Below are positions 8,137-14,357 of a stretch of 14,357 nt of DNA, piece after piece. A model generated the notes under the pieces. It searched no databases. It was given only the letters and a program-made list of their open reading frames with translations, and had not been told where the DNA came from. This DNA is from Treponema sp. (lineage in GTDB: Bacteria; Spirochaetota; Spirochaetia; Treponematales; Treponemataceae): positions 1 to 14,357 of the forward strand of contig JAGARY010000243.1 in NCBI GenBank assembly GCA_017622055.1, given 5' to 3'. A program made the translations under genes and the position numbers. Position 1 is the stretch's first letter. Each line of letters starts with the position of its first letter.

Positions 8137-9322
8137 TCATTTTAGAAGTTTGAAAAATGCAACTTTTGTTTTTTTAAGTTTTTTTGCATTTTGTTTTACA
8201 AGTTGTTATTCGGTTTTTGAAGGCGGAACAAGTGGAATTGTAGTTGATTCAGAAAGTACATCAACACCAAAAGCGGGAATTGGAAATGTTGATGTGTACG
8301 CTTATACTTCAGAAGGTGATAGAAATTCTGATTATTCTTCTTGGGTTGAAGGACAAGATTTTTCTCCAAATGCAAGTTACTACGGTCATACTTCCACAAA
8401 TAATGATGGTTCTTTTTCTATAAGCAAACTTGTTTGGAAAAGTGAAAATCCTGCCTTTGGAAAAGATGCAGATATTAGAAATATTTACTTTTTGTTTTAT
8501 CACGAAAATTATGGTTTAACAAAAGGGCAATCTTTAATTGTTTCAGATTCTATTAGCAATACTGTGTATCAAGAATTGACTGCGGTTAGAAAAACTTCGG
8601 TGTTGAATCTTTCGTTTGTAGATGTGGCAACAAATCAAAATACTGGAAATTCTGTTTTGGTAAATATTAGTGTTCCTCAGACAACACAAAAAAATGCAGA
8701 AATAAAGCCAAGAGTTTATCAAAATACAATTACTGGAGCGGGCATTGTTCAAATTTCCTATCCAAGATACAAATCAGAAGAAGACAAAAACAACGGAATA
8801 GAAAATTCTCCTACTATTACAATTAAATATTATCAAAATTCAAATAATGAAACTTGGAAAGCTTGTTTTAATCAAGATAACGAAGCAAAAGATTATGCTT
8901 TTAGAGATGATGCAAAATCTGGAATTAATGTGGAAATTGGTTCTGGTGATTATGATTTAACTTTGTACGGAAAATCTACTCGTCTTTCTATGCCTGTAAT
9001 TTCTGGTCAACTTTCGGCAACAGGAAGTGCAGAAGGAACTGTTGCAGATGATGGTGTATTACTTTCTATGAAATCTTGCGGTTCGGGAACTGAATTTACA
9101 ATTGATTGCGGACAAGTTTCTACTGCAGCCCAAACATTGGGAAGCACTCAAAATCAAAAACACGGAATGTTTTCGGGGCTTGGACAAGGAATTACTTGGA
9201 CAGATGAAACTTACACAGATAAATTTGCTACTACACAAATTAAACTTTTTGCTGGTGAAGCAGAAAAACTTACAATGGAAGTTCGAAGTAATCAGAACAC
9301 ATATAATGTGCAATTGAAGTAG
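8117..9322 (+). CDS. Predicted lipoprotein of the RND operon, function unknown
   Basis: This 401-residue protein is not one I recognise by name. A basic N-terminus and hydrophobic stretch (about 11-29) lead to Cys30 in CFTSC. This is a relaxed lipobox of the kind tolerated in spirochaetes, so a lipid-anchored envelope protein is predicted. Residues about 35-145 (GTSGIVVDSE, GIGNVDVYAY, NNDGSFSISKL) resemble a transthyretin-like or carboxypeptidase-regulatory beta-sandwich. The rest is Ser/Thr/Asn-rich and probably beta-structured. ATG 8117 is chosen because GAGG lies nine bases upstream. An in-frame TTG at 8102 and an ATG at 8126 are less likely. It overlaps the pump gene by 20 bases and ends 19 bases before the TolC-like gene, so it is probably co-expressed with the efflux system. 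A structural or accessory role there is inference only. Confidence 0.8.
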   Translation: MKAMKNNHFRSLKNATFVFLSFFAFCFTSCYSVFEGGTSGIVVDSESTSTPKAGIGNVDVYAYTSEGDRNSDYSSWVEGQDFSPNASYYGHTSTNNDGSFSISKLVWKSENPAFGKDADIRNIYFLFYHENYGLTKGQSLIVSDSISNTVYQELTAVRKTSVLNLSFVDVATNQNTGNSVLVNISVPQTTQKNAEIKPRVYQNTITGAGIVQISYPRYKSEEDKNNGIENSPTITIKYYQNSNNETWKACFNQDNEAKDYAFRDDAKSGINVEIGSGDYDLTLYGKSTRLSMPVISGQLSATGSAEGTVADDGVLLSMKSCGSGTEFTIDCGQVSTAAQTLGSTQNQKHGMFSGLGQGITWTDETYTDKFATTQIKLFAGEAEKLTMEVRSNQNTYNVQLK

Positions 9323-9341
9323 TTTCTTTGGTTAAAAAATT

Positions 9342-10751
9342 ATGAAACAAAAGCTTACATATAAAAAAATATTTTTTATTTTCTCTTTTTTTGTTTGTAC
9401 TGTTTTTTTGAGTGCACAAGAAGAAAAAACTTATTCTTACGAAGATTTAAAATCTGAATTGTTCAAAAATAATCCACAACTTTTGAGTTTGCAGGAAGAA
9501 TATTTTAGAAGCACTCTTGATGTAAAAGATGCGTGGGCAAGTTTGGGACCAACAATTGATTTGCAACTTAGCGGAACTTATATGCTTAATCCTCCTGTTG
9601 ATCCAATTTATTTGAATGTGGACGAACTTTTTGGTGCAATTCAATGGCCAAATGGAATAAAACCAAACGGACAAGGGCAATATGTAAAAATTTATGATGG
9701 AATGGAAAACACAATGTATAACATTCAGCTTTCTTTGATGCAGCCTTTGTTCACTTGGGGAAAAATTGGAAATTCAATCAAACTTTACAAGCAGATTTCT
9801 GGGGTAAAAGAATTACAGCTTTTGTCTACACAAGAACAATTAGAAAACGAATTAAAAATTAGACTTGTAACTTTGTGCCGTTTGTATGAAATTATTGATT
9901 TGATAGAAGAAGCAGAAACTTTTACAAATAGAATGGTTGAGTTTAGCGAAAGTGCAGAAAAATCAGGAATGATGATTCATCAAGATGTTGTAGAAGCAAA
10001 AGTTCAAGCAAAACAATTAGAAATTTCAAAACAGGAATTAAACGAACAAATTAAAAATCAACTTTTGGAAATTCAAAAAATAACGGGACTTCAAAATCTG
10101 AATCGTAATCAAATTGATTTTTCTGTTGATGAAAATGAAATTTTAAGTGTGATGGCTTTGAATAGAACTGAAGTTTTGGAAAATGCAACTTCGAGTCAGC
10201 AAAAATCAATAAAAATGCTTTCGCAACTTGAATCAATAAATGTTTTGGCAGAAAAAATTGCAAAAGGTTCTGTAAACTGGAAGCCAGATGTGGCATTACA
10301 AGTTACAGGCGGCTACGGTGGTTCAAGAGTTCCTTTTTTTGAACCAAACTGGCAGCGAAAAGATGATTTTTCTTTGAATATTTCTGTTGGTATTAAAACT
10401 ACAATTTGGGATGGCGGAAAAAAAGTTAGGGATGTTTCTAGAAAAATTAGCGAAACAAAAACAGCCAAAATTAATCAAAGTGATGCCAGAGCACAAATTA
10501 CTCAAACTTTAGATACACAATGGAACACCGTTGATTTATGTACTTTAAAAATTGATTATCAAGATTTAAAAATTGAATCGGCACAGGCAAAAATCAAACT
10601 AAAAGAAAACGAATATCAAAACGGATACGGAACCGAAGCGGATGTCCTAACTGCAAAAATTGATTTGTGTAATCAAAAAATTGAAAAAGTGAATCAGACA
10701 CTTTCTAGAGATATTGCTTGTTTGACAATTAAATATTTGGGACAAGAGTAA
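9342..10751 (+). CDS. TolC-family outer-membrane efflux protein
   Basis: This 469-residue protein is a normal-sized outer-membrane factor, the exit duct of a tripartite pump. A signal peptide (about 1-25, ending FLSA before QEEKTYSYEDL) is followed by the family's first helix, ELFKNNPQLLSLQEEYFRSTLDVKDAWASLGP. The two repeated halves are visible. Beta-barrel strands lie near LQLSGTYML and IQLSLMQPLFTWGKIGNS in the first half, and near ALQVTGGYGG and LNISVGIKTTIWDGGKK in the second. Long amphipathic coiled-coil helices separate them. The gene ends with the typical helix that includes NEYQNGYGTEADVLTAKIDL. It is last in the efflux operon, 19 bases after the lipoprotein gene. No clear ribosome-binding site precedes the ATG, so coupling to the upstream gene is likely. 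Confidence 0.9.
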   Translation: MKQKLTYKKIFFIFSFFVCTVFLSAQEEKTYSYEDLKSELFKNNPQLLSLQEEYFRSTLDVKDAWASLGPTIDLQLSGTYMLNPPVDPIYLNVDELFGAIQWPNGIKPNGQGQYVKIYDGMENTMYNIQLSLMQPLFTWGKIGNSIKLYKQISGVKELQLLSTQEQLENELKIRLVTLCRLYEIIDLIEEAETFTNRMVEFSESAEKSGMMIHQDVVEAKVQAKQLEISKQELNEQIKNQLLEIQKITGLQNLNRNQIDFSVDENEILSVMALNRTEVLENATSSQQKSIKMLSQLESINVLAEKIAKGSVNWKPDVALQVTGGYGGSRVPFFEPNWQRKDDFSLNISVGIKTTIWDGGKKVRDVSRKISETKTAKINQSDARAQITQTLDTQWNTVDLCTLKIDYQDLKIESAQAKIKLKENEYQNGYGTEADVLTAKIDLCNQKIEKVNQTLSRDIACLTIKYLGQE

Positions 10752-10784
10752 AAAAACAATCCAGAAAATCAAAATTAAAAGCAA

Positions 10785-10803
10785 AATGATTCTCTGAATC
10801 GTT
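10785..10803. terminator. Possible hairpin between convergent genes
   Basis: AATGATTC and GAATCGTT can form an eight-base-pair stem, with one G-U pair on the plus strand, around a three-base TCT loop. It lies between the ends of the tolC-like and SDR genes. On the minus strand the stem has one mismatch and is followed by a T-rich but interrupted tract. No good T-run follows on the plus strand. It could serve the SDR transcript; the evidence is weak. Confidence 0.3.
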
Positions 10804-10820
10804 GTAAAACATTGCAAAAG

Positions 10821-11564
10821 CTAAGTTCTTGCTGCTCCGTCTACGTGGAGAATGTCTCCGGTTATGTAAGATGCCATATCGCTGGCAAGGAAAAGAAATG
10901 CATTTGCAATATCCACAGGTTTTCCTATGCGACCAAGTGGAATTGTTTTTATAAGTGGTTCAATCATTGCTGGTGGAAGAGCACTTACCATATCTGTTTC
11001 TGTAATTCCTGGTGCAACAGCATTTACACGAATGCCTTTTGGTGCAAGTTCACGGGAAAGAGACTGAGTAATGCCGTTTACAGCGTATTTACTTGCAGGA
11101 TACATTACACCAGAAGGTTGTCCATACGTACTAACCATTGAACTAGTATTAATTATGCAACCTTTTGTTTTTTCAAGATAAGGAACCGCAACTTTTGAAC
11201 ATACAAAAACAGATTTAATATTCAAATCTGCAATTTTGTCATATTCTTCATCTGTAAAATTTAACAAAGGTGTGCTAGAAGAAATTCCGGCATTGTTGAT
11301 TAAAATATCAATTTTGCCAAAAGTTTTGTTTACTTCTTCAAATGCTTTTGAAACTTCTTCTGTTTTGTTTAGTTGTGGAAATAATCCCATAACTTCAAAA
11401 TCTTTGTTTTCTGCTTTTAATTTTTCTACAGCAGTATCAACAGTTTCTTTTCGGCTTCCAAAAACAGCAACTTTTGCTCCATTAAGCAAAAACTGGCGTG
11501 CTGTTTCAAAGCCAATTCCTCTTGTGCCACCAGTAATAATGGCAACTTTGTTTTTTAATAACAT
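10821..11564 (-). CDS. Short-chain dehydrogenase/reductase, FabG-like
   Basis: This 247-residue classical SDR has the usual family length. The Rossmann cofactor motif is TGGTRGIG (residues 11-18) and the structural motif NNAG is at 90-93. The catalytic tetrad is Asn115, Ser142, Tyr155 and Lys159 (YPASK). The C-terminus GDILHVDGA is typical of FabG and related NAD(P)-dependent enzymes. Arg38 after the second strand (VFGSRKE) hints at NADP preference, which is inference. It may be 3-oxoacyl-ACP reductase, but no fatty-acid gene is nearby and many SDRs of this length act on sugars or alcohols, so the substrate is left open. AAGGA lies about eight bases before the ATG. It is downstream of mscS on the same strand but separated by 188 bases holding a repeat-like element. 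Confidence 0.9.
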   Translation of the reverse strand: MLLKNKVAIITGGTRGIGFETARQFLLNGAKVAVFGSRKETVDTAVEKLKAENKDFEVMGLFPQLNKTEEVSKAFEEVNKTFGKIDILINNAGISSSTPLLNFTDEEYDKIADLNIKSVFVCSKVAVPYLEKTKGCIINTSSMVSTYGQPSGVMYPASKYAVNGITQSLSRELAPKGIRVNAVAPGITETDMVSALPPAMIEPLIKTIPLGRIGKPVDIANAFLFLASDMASYITGDILHVDGAART

Positions 11565-11637
11565 ATTTTTTTTCCTTACTTTTTTGTTTTATTTAAAGAT
11601 AAAATGGAAAGGGATATTGAGTCAAGGAAAATATTGT

Positions 11638-11735
11638 TTGGGTCCCCGTGTCAAGCACGAAGACGACAGAAAGGAACAAGCACAGGATGACATAAAGGGT
11701 TAATCCAAAGGTCGACACAAAGGATTAATCCTGAG
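11638..11735. repeat. GC-richer intergenic repeat-like element
   Basis: This stretch between the mscS and SDR genes differs in composition from everything around it: 31 of the 60 bases at 11641-11700 are G or C. It holds two imperfect direct copies of CAAGCACR-type sequence (11652-11667 and 11677-11691). A short inverted pair, CGTG/CACG (11647-11650 with 11656-11659), surrounds TCAAG. A TTAATCC/GGATTAA inverted pair (11700-11706 with 11722-11728) follows. On the minus strand it reads GTCATCCTGTGCTTG and GTGCTTGACACGGGGACCC, the style of short dispersed palindromic repeats in many bacterial genomes. Only a genome-wide search can show whether it is dispersed. Confidence 0.5.
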
Positions 11736-11752
11736 TATGAGATAAGAATTGT

Positions 11753-12628
11753 TTATTCGTTTGGCAAAACTTTTACATCAAGTTTGTTGTATGGAATTTC
11801 AATATTTGCTTCATCTAAAACTTTTTTTATTGCAACGAACATATCATTTTTTGTTTTTAAGAAGTTTGCTGGTTCAAACCAAACTGCCACAGTCATATTA
11901 ATACTACTTTCTCCAAAACCATCAAACCAAACCGCAGGAGCTGGATCTGCAATTACTGTAGAACAAAGTGTTGGTGCTTTTGAAAGAACTTCCAAAGCAG
12001 TTTCCATGTTTGTATCATAACTAACAGAAACAGAAAATGTTAAGCGACGAACTGAATGATAAGAATTATTTGTAAGATTTGTATTGATGATTGTAGAGTT
12101 TGGAATTCTTACCATTTGATTATCAAAAGTGTGAACTTTTACCGAAAGCAAATTGATTGCATCAACAACACCAGTAACCCCATCAACAACAATTGTATCA
12201 CCAATTTTCAATGCTCCTTCTGTAATTACAAAAAGACCACTAATCAAATTACTAACAGAAGTTTGAGCAGCAAAACCAATTGCAACTCCCGCAATTCCTG
12301 CCGCACCCCAAATTGCAGAAAGTTTAATTCCAAAAAGACCTAACACATAAATAATTGTGATAATGTAAAACGCATATTTTACAATTTTGTTTAAAATTGC
12401 AGTTCTTTGTGGAGTTGTTTTTTCTGCTGGAATTTTTTTAATTCCGCGTAGAATTAATTTGTAAATTCCAAAAATAATTGCAAGAACAACAATTGCACCA
12501 ATCACTTTGAATAAGTTTCCCCAAGTAAGAAGACTTTTTGCCCATTCTACAATTGACGAAGTTTGTTCAAAAAATGATTTACTAACTTCTGTTGCAGCTT
12601 CTGTAACTTCTTCTAATGTTTCGTTCAT
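11753..12628 (-). CDS. mscS: Small-conductance mechanosensitive channel, MscS family
   Basis: This 291-residue inner-membrane channel releases solutes on hypo-osmotic shock. It matches the length of E. coli MscS. TM1 (about 37-61) and TM2 (about 83-101) precede the pore-lining, Gly/Ala-rich TM3 (about 104-135, WGAAGIAGVAIGFAAQTSVSNLISG). The cytoplasmic beta domain begins KIGDTIVVDGVTGVVDAINLLSVKVHTFDNQMVRIPNS, a strongly conserved MscS signature. The alpha/beta vestibule domain follows to the end. AGAGGA stands a few bases before the ATG. The gene starts 25 bases after the stop of the small membrane-protein gene, so the two are probably one transcript. Confidence 0.93.
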   Translation of the reverse strand: MNETLEEVTEAATEVSKSFFEQTSSIVEWAKSLLTWGNLFKVIGAIVVLAIIFGIYKLILRGIKKIPAEKTTPQRTAILNKIVKYAFYIITIIYVLGLFGIKLSAIWGAAGIAGVAIGFAAQTSVSNLISGLFVITEGALKIGDTIVVDGVTGVVDAINLLSVKVHTFDNQMVRIPNSTIINTNLTNNSYHSVRRLTFSVSVSYDTNMETALEVLSKAPTLCSTVIADPAPAVWFDGFGESSINMTVAVWFEPANFLKTKNDMFVAIKKVLDEANIEIPYNKLDVKVLPNE

Positions 12629-12653
12629 TTTTTTCCTCTTTTAATTTGATTTT

Positions 12654-13127
12654 TTATTCTGAATCAGTTTCATCAACAAATTCTTCAGAATTTACATTTT
12701 TTTTACAAAATGCAGAAAAAATACTCTGTTGGTTTGTTTCTTCTTTATTGTTAATTCGGAATTTTGTATTAAGTAAACGGCGAAGAACACACAAAATTGC
12801 AATACTAACAACCGAAAGAAACATATCAAGAGCACTTGTATTACCAATAATCATGTGTCTTGAAACAAGGAAGATTAAAACTTCAAAGGAGTTTTCTGCA
12901 TTAGGTTTACAAAGCAATTTAATAAACTCAATTCCTACAACATAGTTAAAAATTTGCTTTAGAAAAATCAAAAATTCTTCTGAATTTCCAGTTTGTATAA
13001 ATAAATCTTTAATTACTGGCAAGTAAGAGCCTGCAGAAATAATAAGGGCAAGAATTACAATTCCTGCAATTAAAAATTCAATAAACTCACAAACTTTTGT
13101 CATAATTTTTTGGACTTTTTCTTTCAT
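12654..13127 (-). CDS. Small multi-pass membrane protein, PsiE-like
   Basis: This 157-residue protein has about four hydrophobic segments (roughly 14-38, 52-72, 80-95 and 98-116), then a charged cytoplasmic-looking tail ending EEFVDETDSE. Spacing and motifs (VVGIEFIKLLC, FLVSRHMIIGNT, AILCVLRRLL) resemble the PsiE-type (phosphate-starvation-inducible) membrane family. I rely on pattern memory for this, so the assignment is tentative, and the family's function is itself poorly known. AAGGA lies six bases before the ATG. It leads an apparent two-gene operon with the MscS channel, which suggests an envelope or osmotic context. Confidence 0.75.
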   Translation of the reverse strand: MKEKVQKIMTKVCEFIEFLIAGIVILALIISAGSYLPVIKDLFIQTGNSEEFLIFLKQIFNYVVGIEFIKLLCKPNAENSFEVLIFLVSRHMIIGNTSALDMFLSVVSIAILCVLRRLLNTKFRINNKEETNQQSIFSAFCKKNVNSEEFVDETDSE

Positions 13128-13143
13128 GTTTTTTCCTTTTTTT

Positions 13144-13160
13144 AGTATAGTTTTACTATA
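13144..13160 (-). promoter_or_regulatory. Candidate -10 element with overlapping palindrome upstream of the PsiE-like gene
   Basis: On the minus strand TATACT (13149-13144) is a good -10 about 17 bases before the ATG at 13127, but no -35 of quality is seen. It overlaps the inverted repeat TATAGT-TTT-ACTATA (13146-13160), which could be an operator or just AT-rich chance. Confidence 0.3.
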
Positions 13161-13249
13161 TACGAAGTTTTTAATCTTTGAAAGTAAAATGATTTGAATG
13201 ATTTATAAAATTATGTTTTCTTTCTATATGAAATCTAAGTAAAGTTGAT

Positions 13250-13255
13250 TATAAT
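13250..13255 (+). promoter_or_regulatory. Candidate -10 element of the trmN6-like gene
   Basis: A perfect TATAAT ends seven bases before the ATG at 13263, so transcription would begin at or next to the start codon. No Shine-Dalgarno is present, which fits a leaderless mRNA. No convincing -35 hexamer stands at 16-18 bases. Confidence 0.4.
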
Positions 13256-13262
13256 AATTTTT

Positions 13263-13994
13263 ATGGAAATTATTGATACACTAAAAAATGGTTGTAAAAT
13301 TGTGCAAGATTCAGAAAGATTTAAATTTGGAATTGATGCCATTTTGCTTAGTGATTTTTGTTTTGATTCAATTAAAAAAGATGATTCTGTTATTGATTTA
13401 GGAACAGGAAATGCAATTATTCCATTAATGCTAAGTTTTTCAAAAGCAAAAGAAATTACAGGTCTTGAAATTCAAAAAGAAAATGTGGAACTTTCAAAAA
13501 AAAGCGTAAAATTAAATGAACTTGAAGAAAAAATAAAAATTGTGCAAGGTGATATAAAATCTGTAGATTCGTTGTTTCCAAAACATAGTTTTAATGTGGT
13601 AGTTTCAAACCCGCCATATATGATTTTTGAACATGGAAAACAAAATCCGGCGGATGCAAAGGCCATTGCAAGGCACGAAGTTTTGTGCAATTTAGAAAAT
13701 GTGATTTCTGCCGCTGATTTTTTACTAAAAACTCACGGAAAATTTTTTATGATTCACAGACCTTTTAGACTTCCAGAAATTTTTAATTGTTTAATAAATC
13801 ATAAAATTGAACCAAAACGAATGAAGTTGATTTATCCGTTTGAAGGAAAGGAACCAAATCTTGTGCTAATTGAAGCAAGAAAAAATGCTAATGCTAGACT
13901 AAAATTTGAAGAAAATCTAACTGTCTATGAAAAACCTAATGAATACACAAAACAAATAAATTTGATTTATGGCAGAAATTGGGGAAATCTTTAA
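13263..13994 (+). CDS. trmN6: tRNA1(Val) adenine-N6 methyltransferase-like protein (TrmN6/YfiC)
   Basis: This 243-residue class I SAM-dependent methyltransferase probably makes N6-methyladenosine at position 37 of a valine tRNA. The N-terminal SERFKFGIDAILLSDF is the TrmN6-type opening. Motif I is DLGTGNAIIPLML (from residue 45), motif II is near TGLEIQKENVELS, and the adenine-N6 catalytic motif is NPPY (116-119) in VVSNPPYM. The AIARHEVLCNLENVI segment is also typical of this subfamily. ATG 13263 is chosen because homology starts there; an in-frame TTG at 13245 would add six non-conserved residues and overlap the TATAAT box. It is divergent from the PsiE-like/mscS pair and followed by the attenuator region. 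Confidence 0.85.
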   Translation: MEIIDTLKNGCKIVQDSERFKFGIDAILLSDFCFDSIKKDDSVIDLGTGNAIIPLMLSFSKAKEITGLEIQKENVELSKKSVKLNELEEKIKIVQGDIKSVDSLFPKHSFNVVVSNPPYMIFEHGKQNPADAKAIARHEVLCNLENVISAADFLLKTHGKFFMIHRPFRLPEIFNCLINHKIEPKRMKLIYPFEGKEPNLVLIEARKNANARLKFEENLTVYEKPNEYTKQINLIYGRNWGNL

Positions 13995-14021
13995 TTTTTC
14001 TAAAAAACTTTAGTATAATTG

Positions 14022-14051
14022 TTGACAAAATATATTAAAAAACATTATTAT
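14022..14051 (+). promoter_or_regulatory. Promoter of the aromatic leader/pheA-like transcript
   Basis: A perfect TTGACA (14022-14027), an 18-base spacer and TATTAT (14046-14051, five of six) form a strong promoter. Transcription would start near 14058, leaving a short 5' leader of about 24 bases before the leader-peptide ATG. A TATAAT at 14014-14019 is a second possible -10 but has a poor -35. Confidence 0.6.
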
Positions 14052-14081
14052 TTTTTTATTGGTTGTTTGTAAAATTAAGTT

Positions 14082-14213
14082 ATGAAAAATTATTTACTTT
14101 CTGATAACAACAAATTTTTCTCTTTAAAATCTTGTTTTCTTGCAAGTGTATATTCGTTTTCCTTTTTTTCCTTTTATTTCTTTTATTTTTTCTCTGGCTC
14201 GTTGCAAAAATAG
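14082..14213 (+). CDS. Phe/Tyr-rich leader peptide (pheL-like attenuator peptide)
   Basis: This 43-codon open frame, ATG to TAG, precedes a pheA-like gene. It has 11 Phe and 4 Tyr. Residues 24-37 read YSFSFFSFYFFYFF: eight Phe and three Tyr in 14 residues, interrupted only by Ser. This is the hallmark of a transcription-attenuation leader peptide that senses charged tRNA-Phe, with a possible Tyr contribution. It is longer than E. coli PheL (15 residues, as I recall) but the aromatic run is also close to the stop. The peptide itself is presumably not functional. No strong ribosome-binding site precedes the ATG. A hydrophobic membrane peptide is the alternative reading, but position, codon content and the switchable RNA that follows argue for a leader. 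Confidence 0.82.
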   Translation: MKNYLLSDNNKFFSLKSCFLASVYSFSFFSFYFFYFFSGSLQK

Positions 14214-14263
14214 ATGAAGTATAGGATTTATTTATATAAACAAAAAAGGTTCTATTCTTTATC
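14213..14263 (+). promoter_or_regulatory. Antiterminator helix of the attenuator
   Basis: Bases 14213-14229 can pair with 14247-14263: seven pairs (GAUGAAG with CUUUAUC), a U-U mismatch and nine more pairs (AUAGGAUUU with AGGUUCUAU), four of the sixteen being G-U. Three further A-U pairs follow an A-A mismatch. The downstream strand is the ascending arm and loop of the terminator hairpin, so the two structures exclude each other. The upstream strand starts at the last base of the leader TAG, so a ribosome at that stop would mask it and permit termination. A ribosome stalled in the aromatic run (14151-14192) would leave it free. I found no convincing protector (1:2) helix. Confidence 0.72.
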
Positions 14264-14281
14264 GAATAGAACCTTTTTTTT
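14242..14281 (+). terminator. Intrinsic terminator (attenuator) before the pheA-like gene
   Basis: GGTTCTATTC (14248-14257) and GAATAGAACC (14264-14273) form a perfect ten-base-pair stem with a six-base TTTATC loop. Six A precede the stem and eight T follow it (14274-14281), so the helix can extend by A-U pairing. It stands 28 bases after the leader stop and 36 before the next gene's ATG, where an attenuator is expected. Confidence 0.92.
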
Positions 14282-14317
14282 ATCCAAATTTTTAAAATGA
14301 ATCTAGTTGGAGGTTTT

Positions 14318-14357
14318 ATGACTGATTTGGAAAAAGCTAGAAAAGCTATTAATGAAA
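14318..14357 (+). CDS. Start of chorismate mutase-type protein, probably PheA; truncated by window end
   Basis: Only 13 codons are visible: MTDLEKARKAINE. GGAGG (14309-14313) stands four bases before the ATG, so the start is clear. The sequence matches the opening of the first helix of AroQ-class chorismate mutases, which usually continue with the Ile-Asp motif. Such domains occur alone or at the N-terminus of the bifunctional chorismate mutase/prephenate dehydratase PheA, which commits chorismate to phenylalanine. The upstream Phe/Tyr leader and attenuator favour pheA. A stand-alone aroQ, a TyrA fusion or a DAHP synthase fusion cannot be excluded from so few residues. Confidence 0.65.
   Translation, partial: MTDLEKARKAINE

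Noticed and set aside
11647..11691. Direct repeats as a possible CRISPR array
   Set aside because: There are only two imperfect copies of about 15 bases at a 25-base interval, no proper spacers and no cas gene in the window.
11236..11703. Open frame of 155 codons on the plus strand opposite the SDR gene
   Set aside because: It lies antisense to a well-conserved SDR with an intact active site and runs into the repeat element; it is a shadow frame.
11700..11728. TTAATCC/GGATTAA hairpin as terminator of mscS
   Set aside because: The stem is only seven pairs with a 15-base loop, and no T-run follows on the minus strand.
14082..14213. Small hydrophobic membrane protein or toxin peptide
   Set aside because: The Phe/Tyr-codon bias, the position just before an alternative-fold terminator and the aromatic-pathway-like gene downstream fit a leader peptide better. 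There is no antitoxin partner or antisense RNA signal.

Overview
This window is AT-rich (about one third G+C by eye) and comes from a bacterium with two membranes: it encodes a TolC-type outer-membrane channel, an RND pump with its periplasmic adaptor, and a lipoprotein. Lax lipobox, base composition and gene content suggest a spirochaete of the Treponema type. This is an inference; no rRNA or other diagnostic marker is present.

Layout. Bases 2-886 are the 3' part of an HtrA/DegP serine protease. Facing it on the minus strand is a large glycoside hydrolase family 2 enzyme (3721-932). From a short divergent promoter region a plus-strand RND efflux operon runs from 3822 to 10751: membrane-fusion protein, inner-membrane pump split in two by a -1 frameshift near 6571, an unrecognised lipoprotein, and the TolC-like channel. 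The genes overlap or nearly abut, so they are probably co-transcribed. A minus-strand cluster follows: a PsiE-like small membrane protein (13127-12654), an MscS channel (12628-11753), a 188-base gap holding a GC-richer repeat-like element, and an SDR oxidoreductase (11564-10821). A TrmN6-like tRNA methyltransferase (13263-13994) lies on the plus strand.

The most interesting region is 13995-14357, where no conventional gene is visible until the last 40 bases. It has the parts of a classical ribosome-mediated attenuator. A TTGACA promoter precedes a 43-residue leader peptide (14082-14213) with 11 Phe and 4 Tyr, mostly in one run near its end. After the leader stop comes an antiterminator arm, then a strong intrinsic terminator (14242-14281). 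Next is GGAGG and the first 13 codons of a gene that reads like an AroQ-type chorismate mutase, probably pheA. The antiterminator helix (14213-14233 with 14243-14263) and the terminator hairpin use the same bases and exclude each other. The arm begins at the last base of the leader stop, where a terminating ribosome would cover it. The predicted logic is that scarce Phe-tRNA stalls the ribosome in the aromatic run, the antiterminator forms, and the phenylalanine gene is transcribed.

No tRNA, rRNA, CRISPR array, insertion sequence or phage gene was seen.
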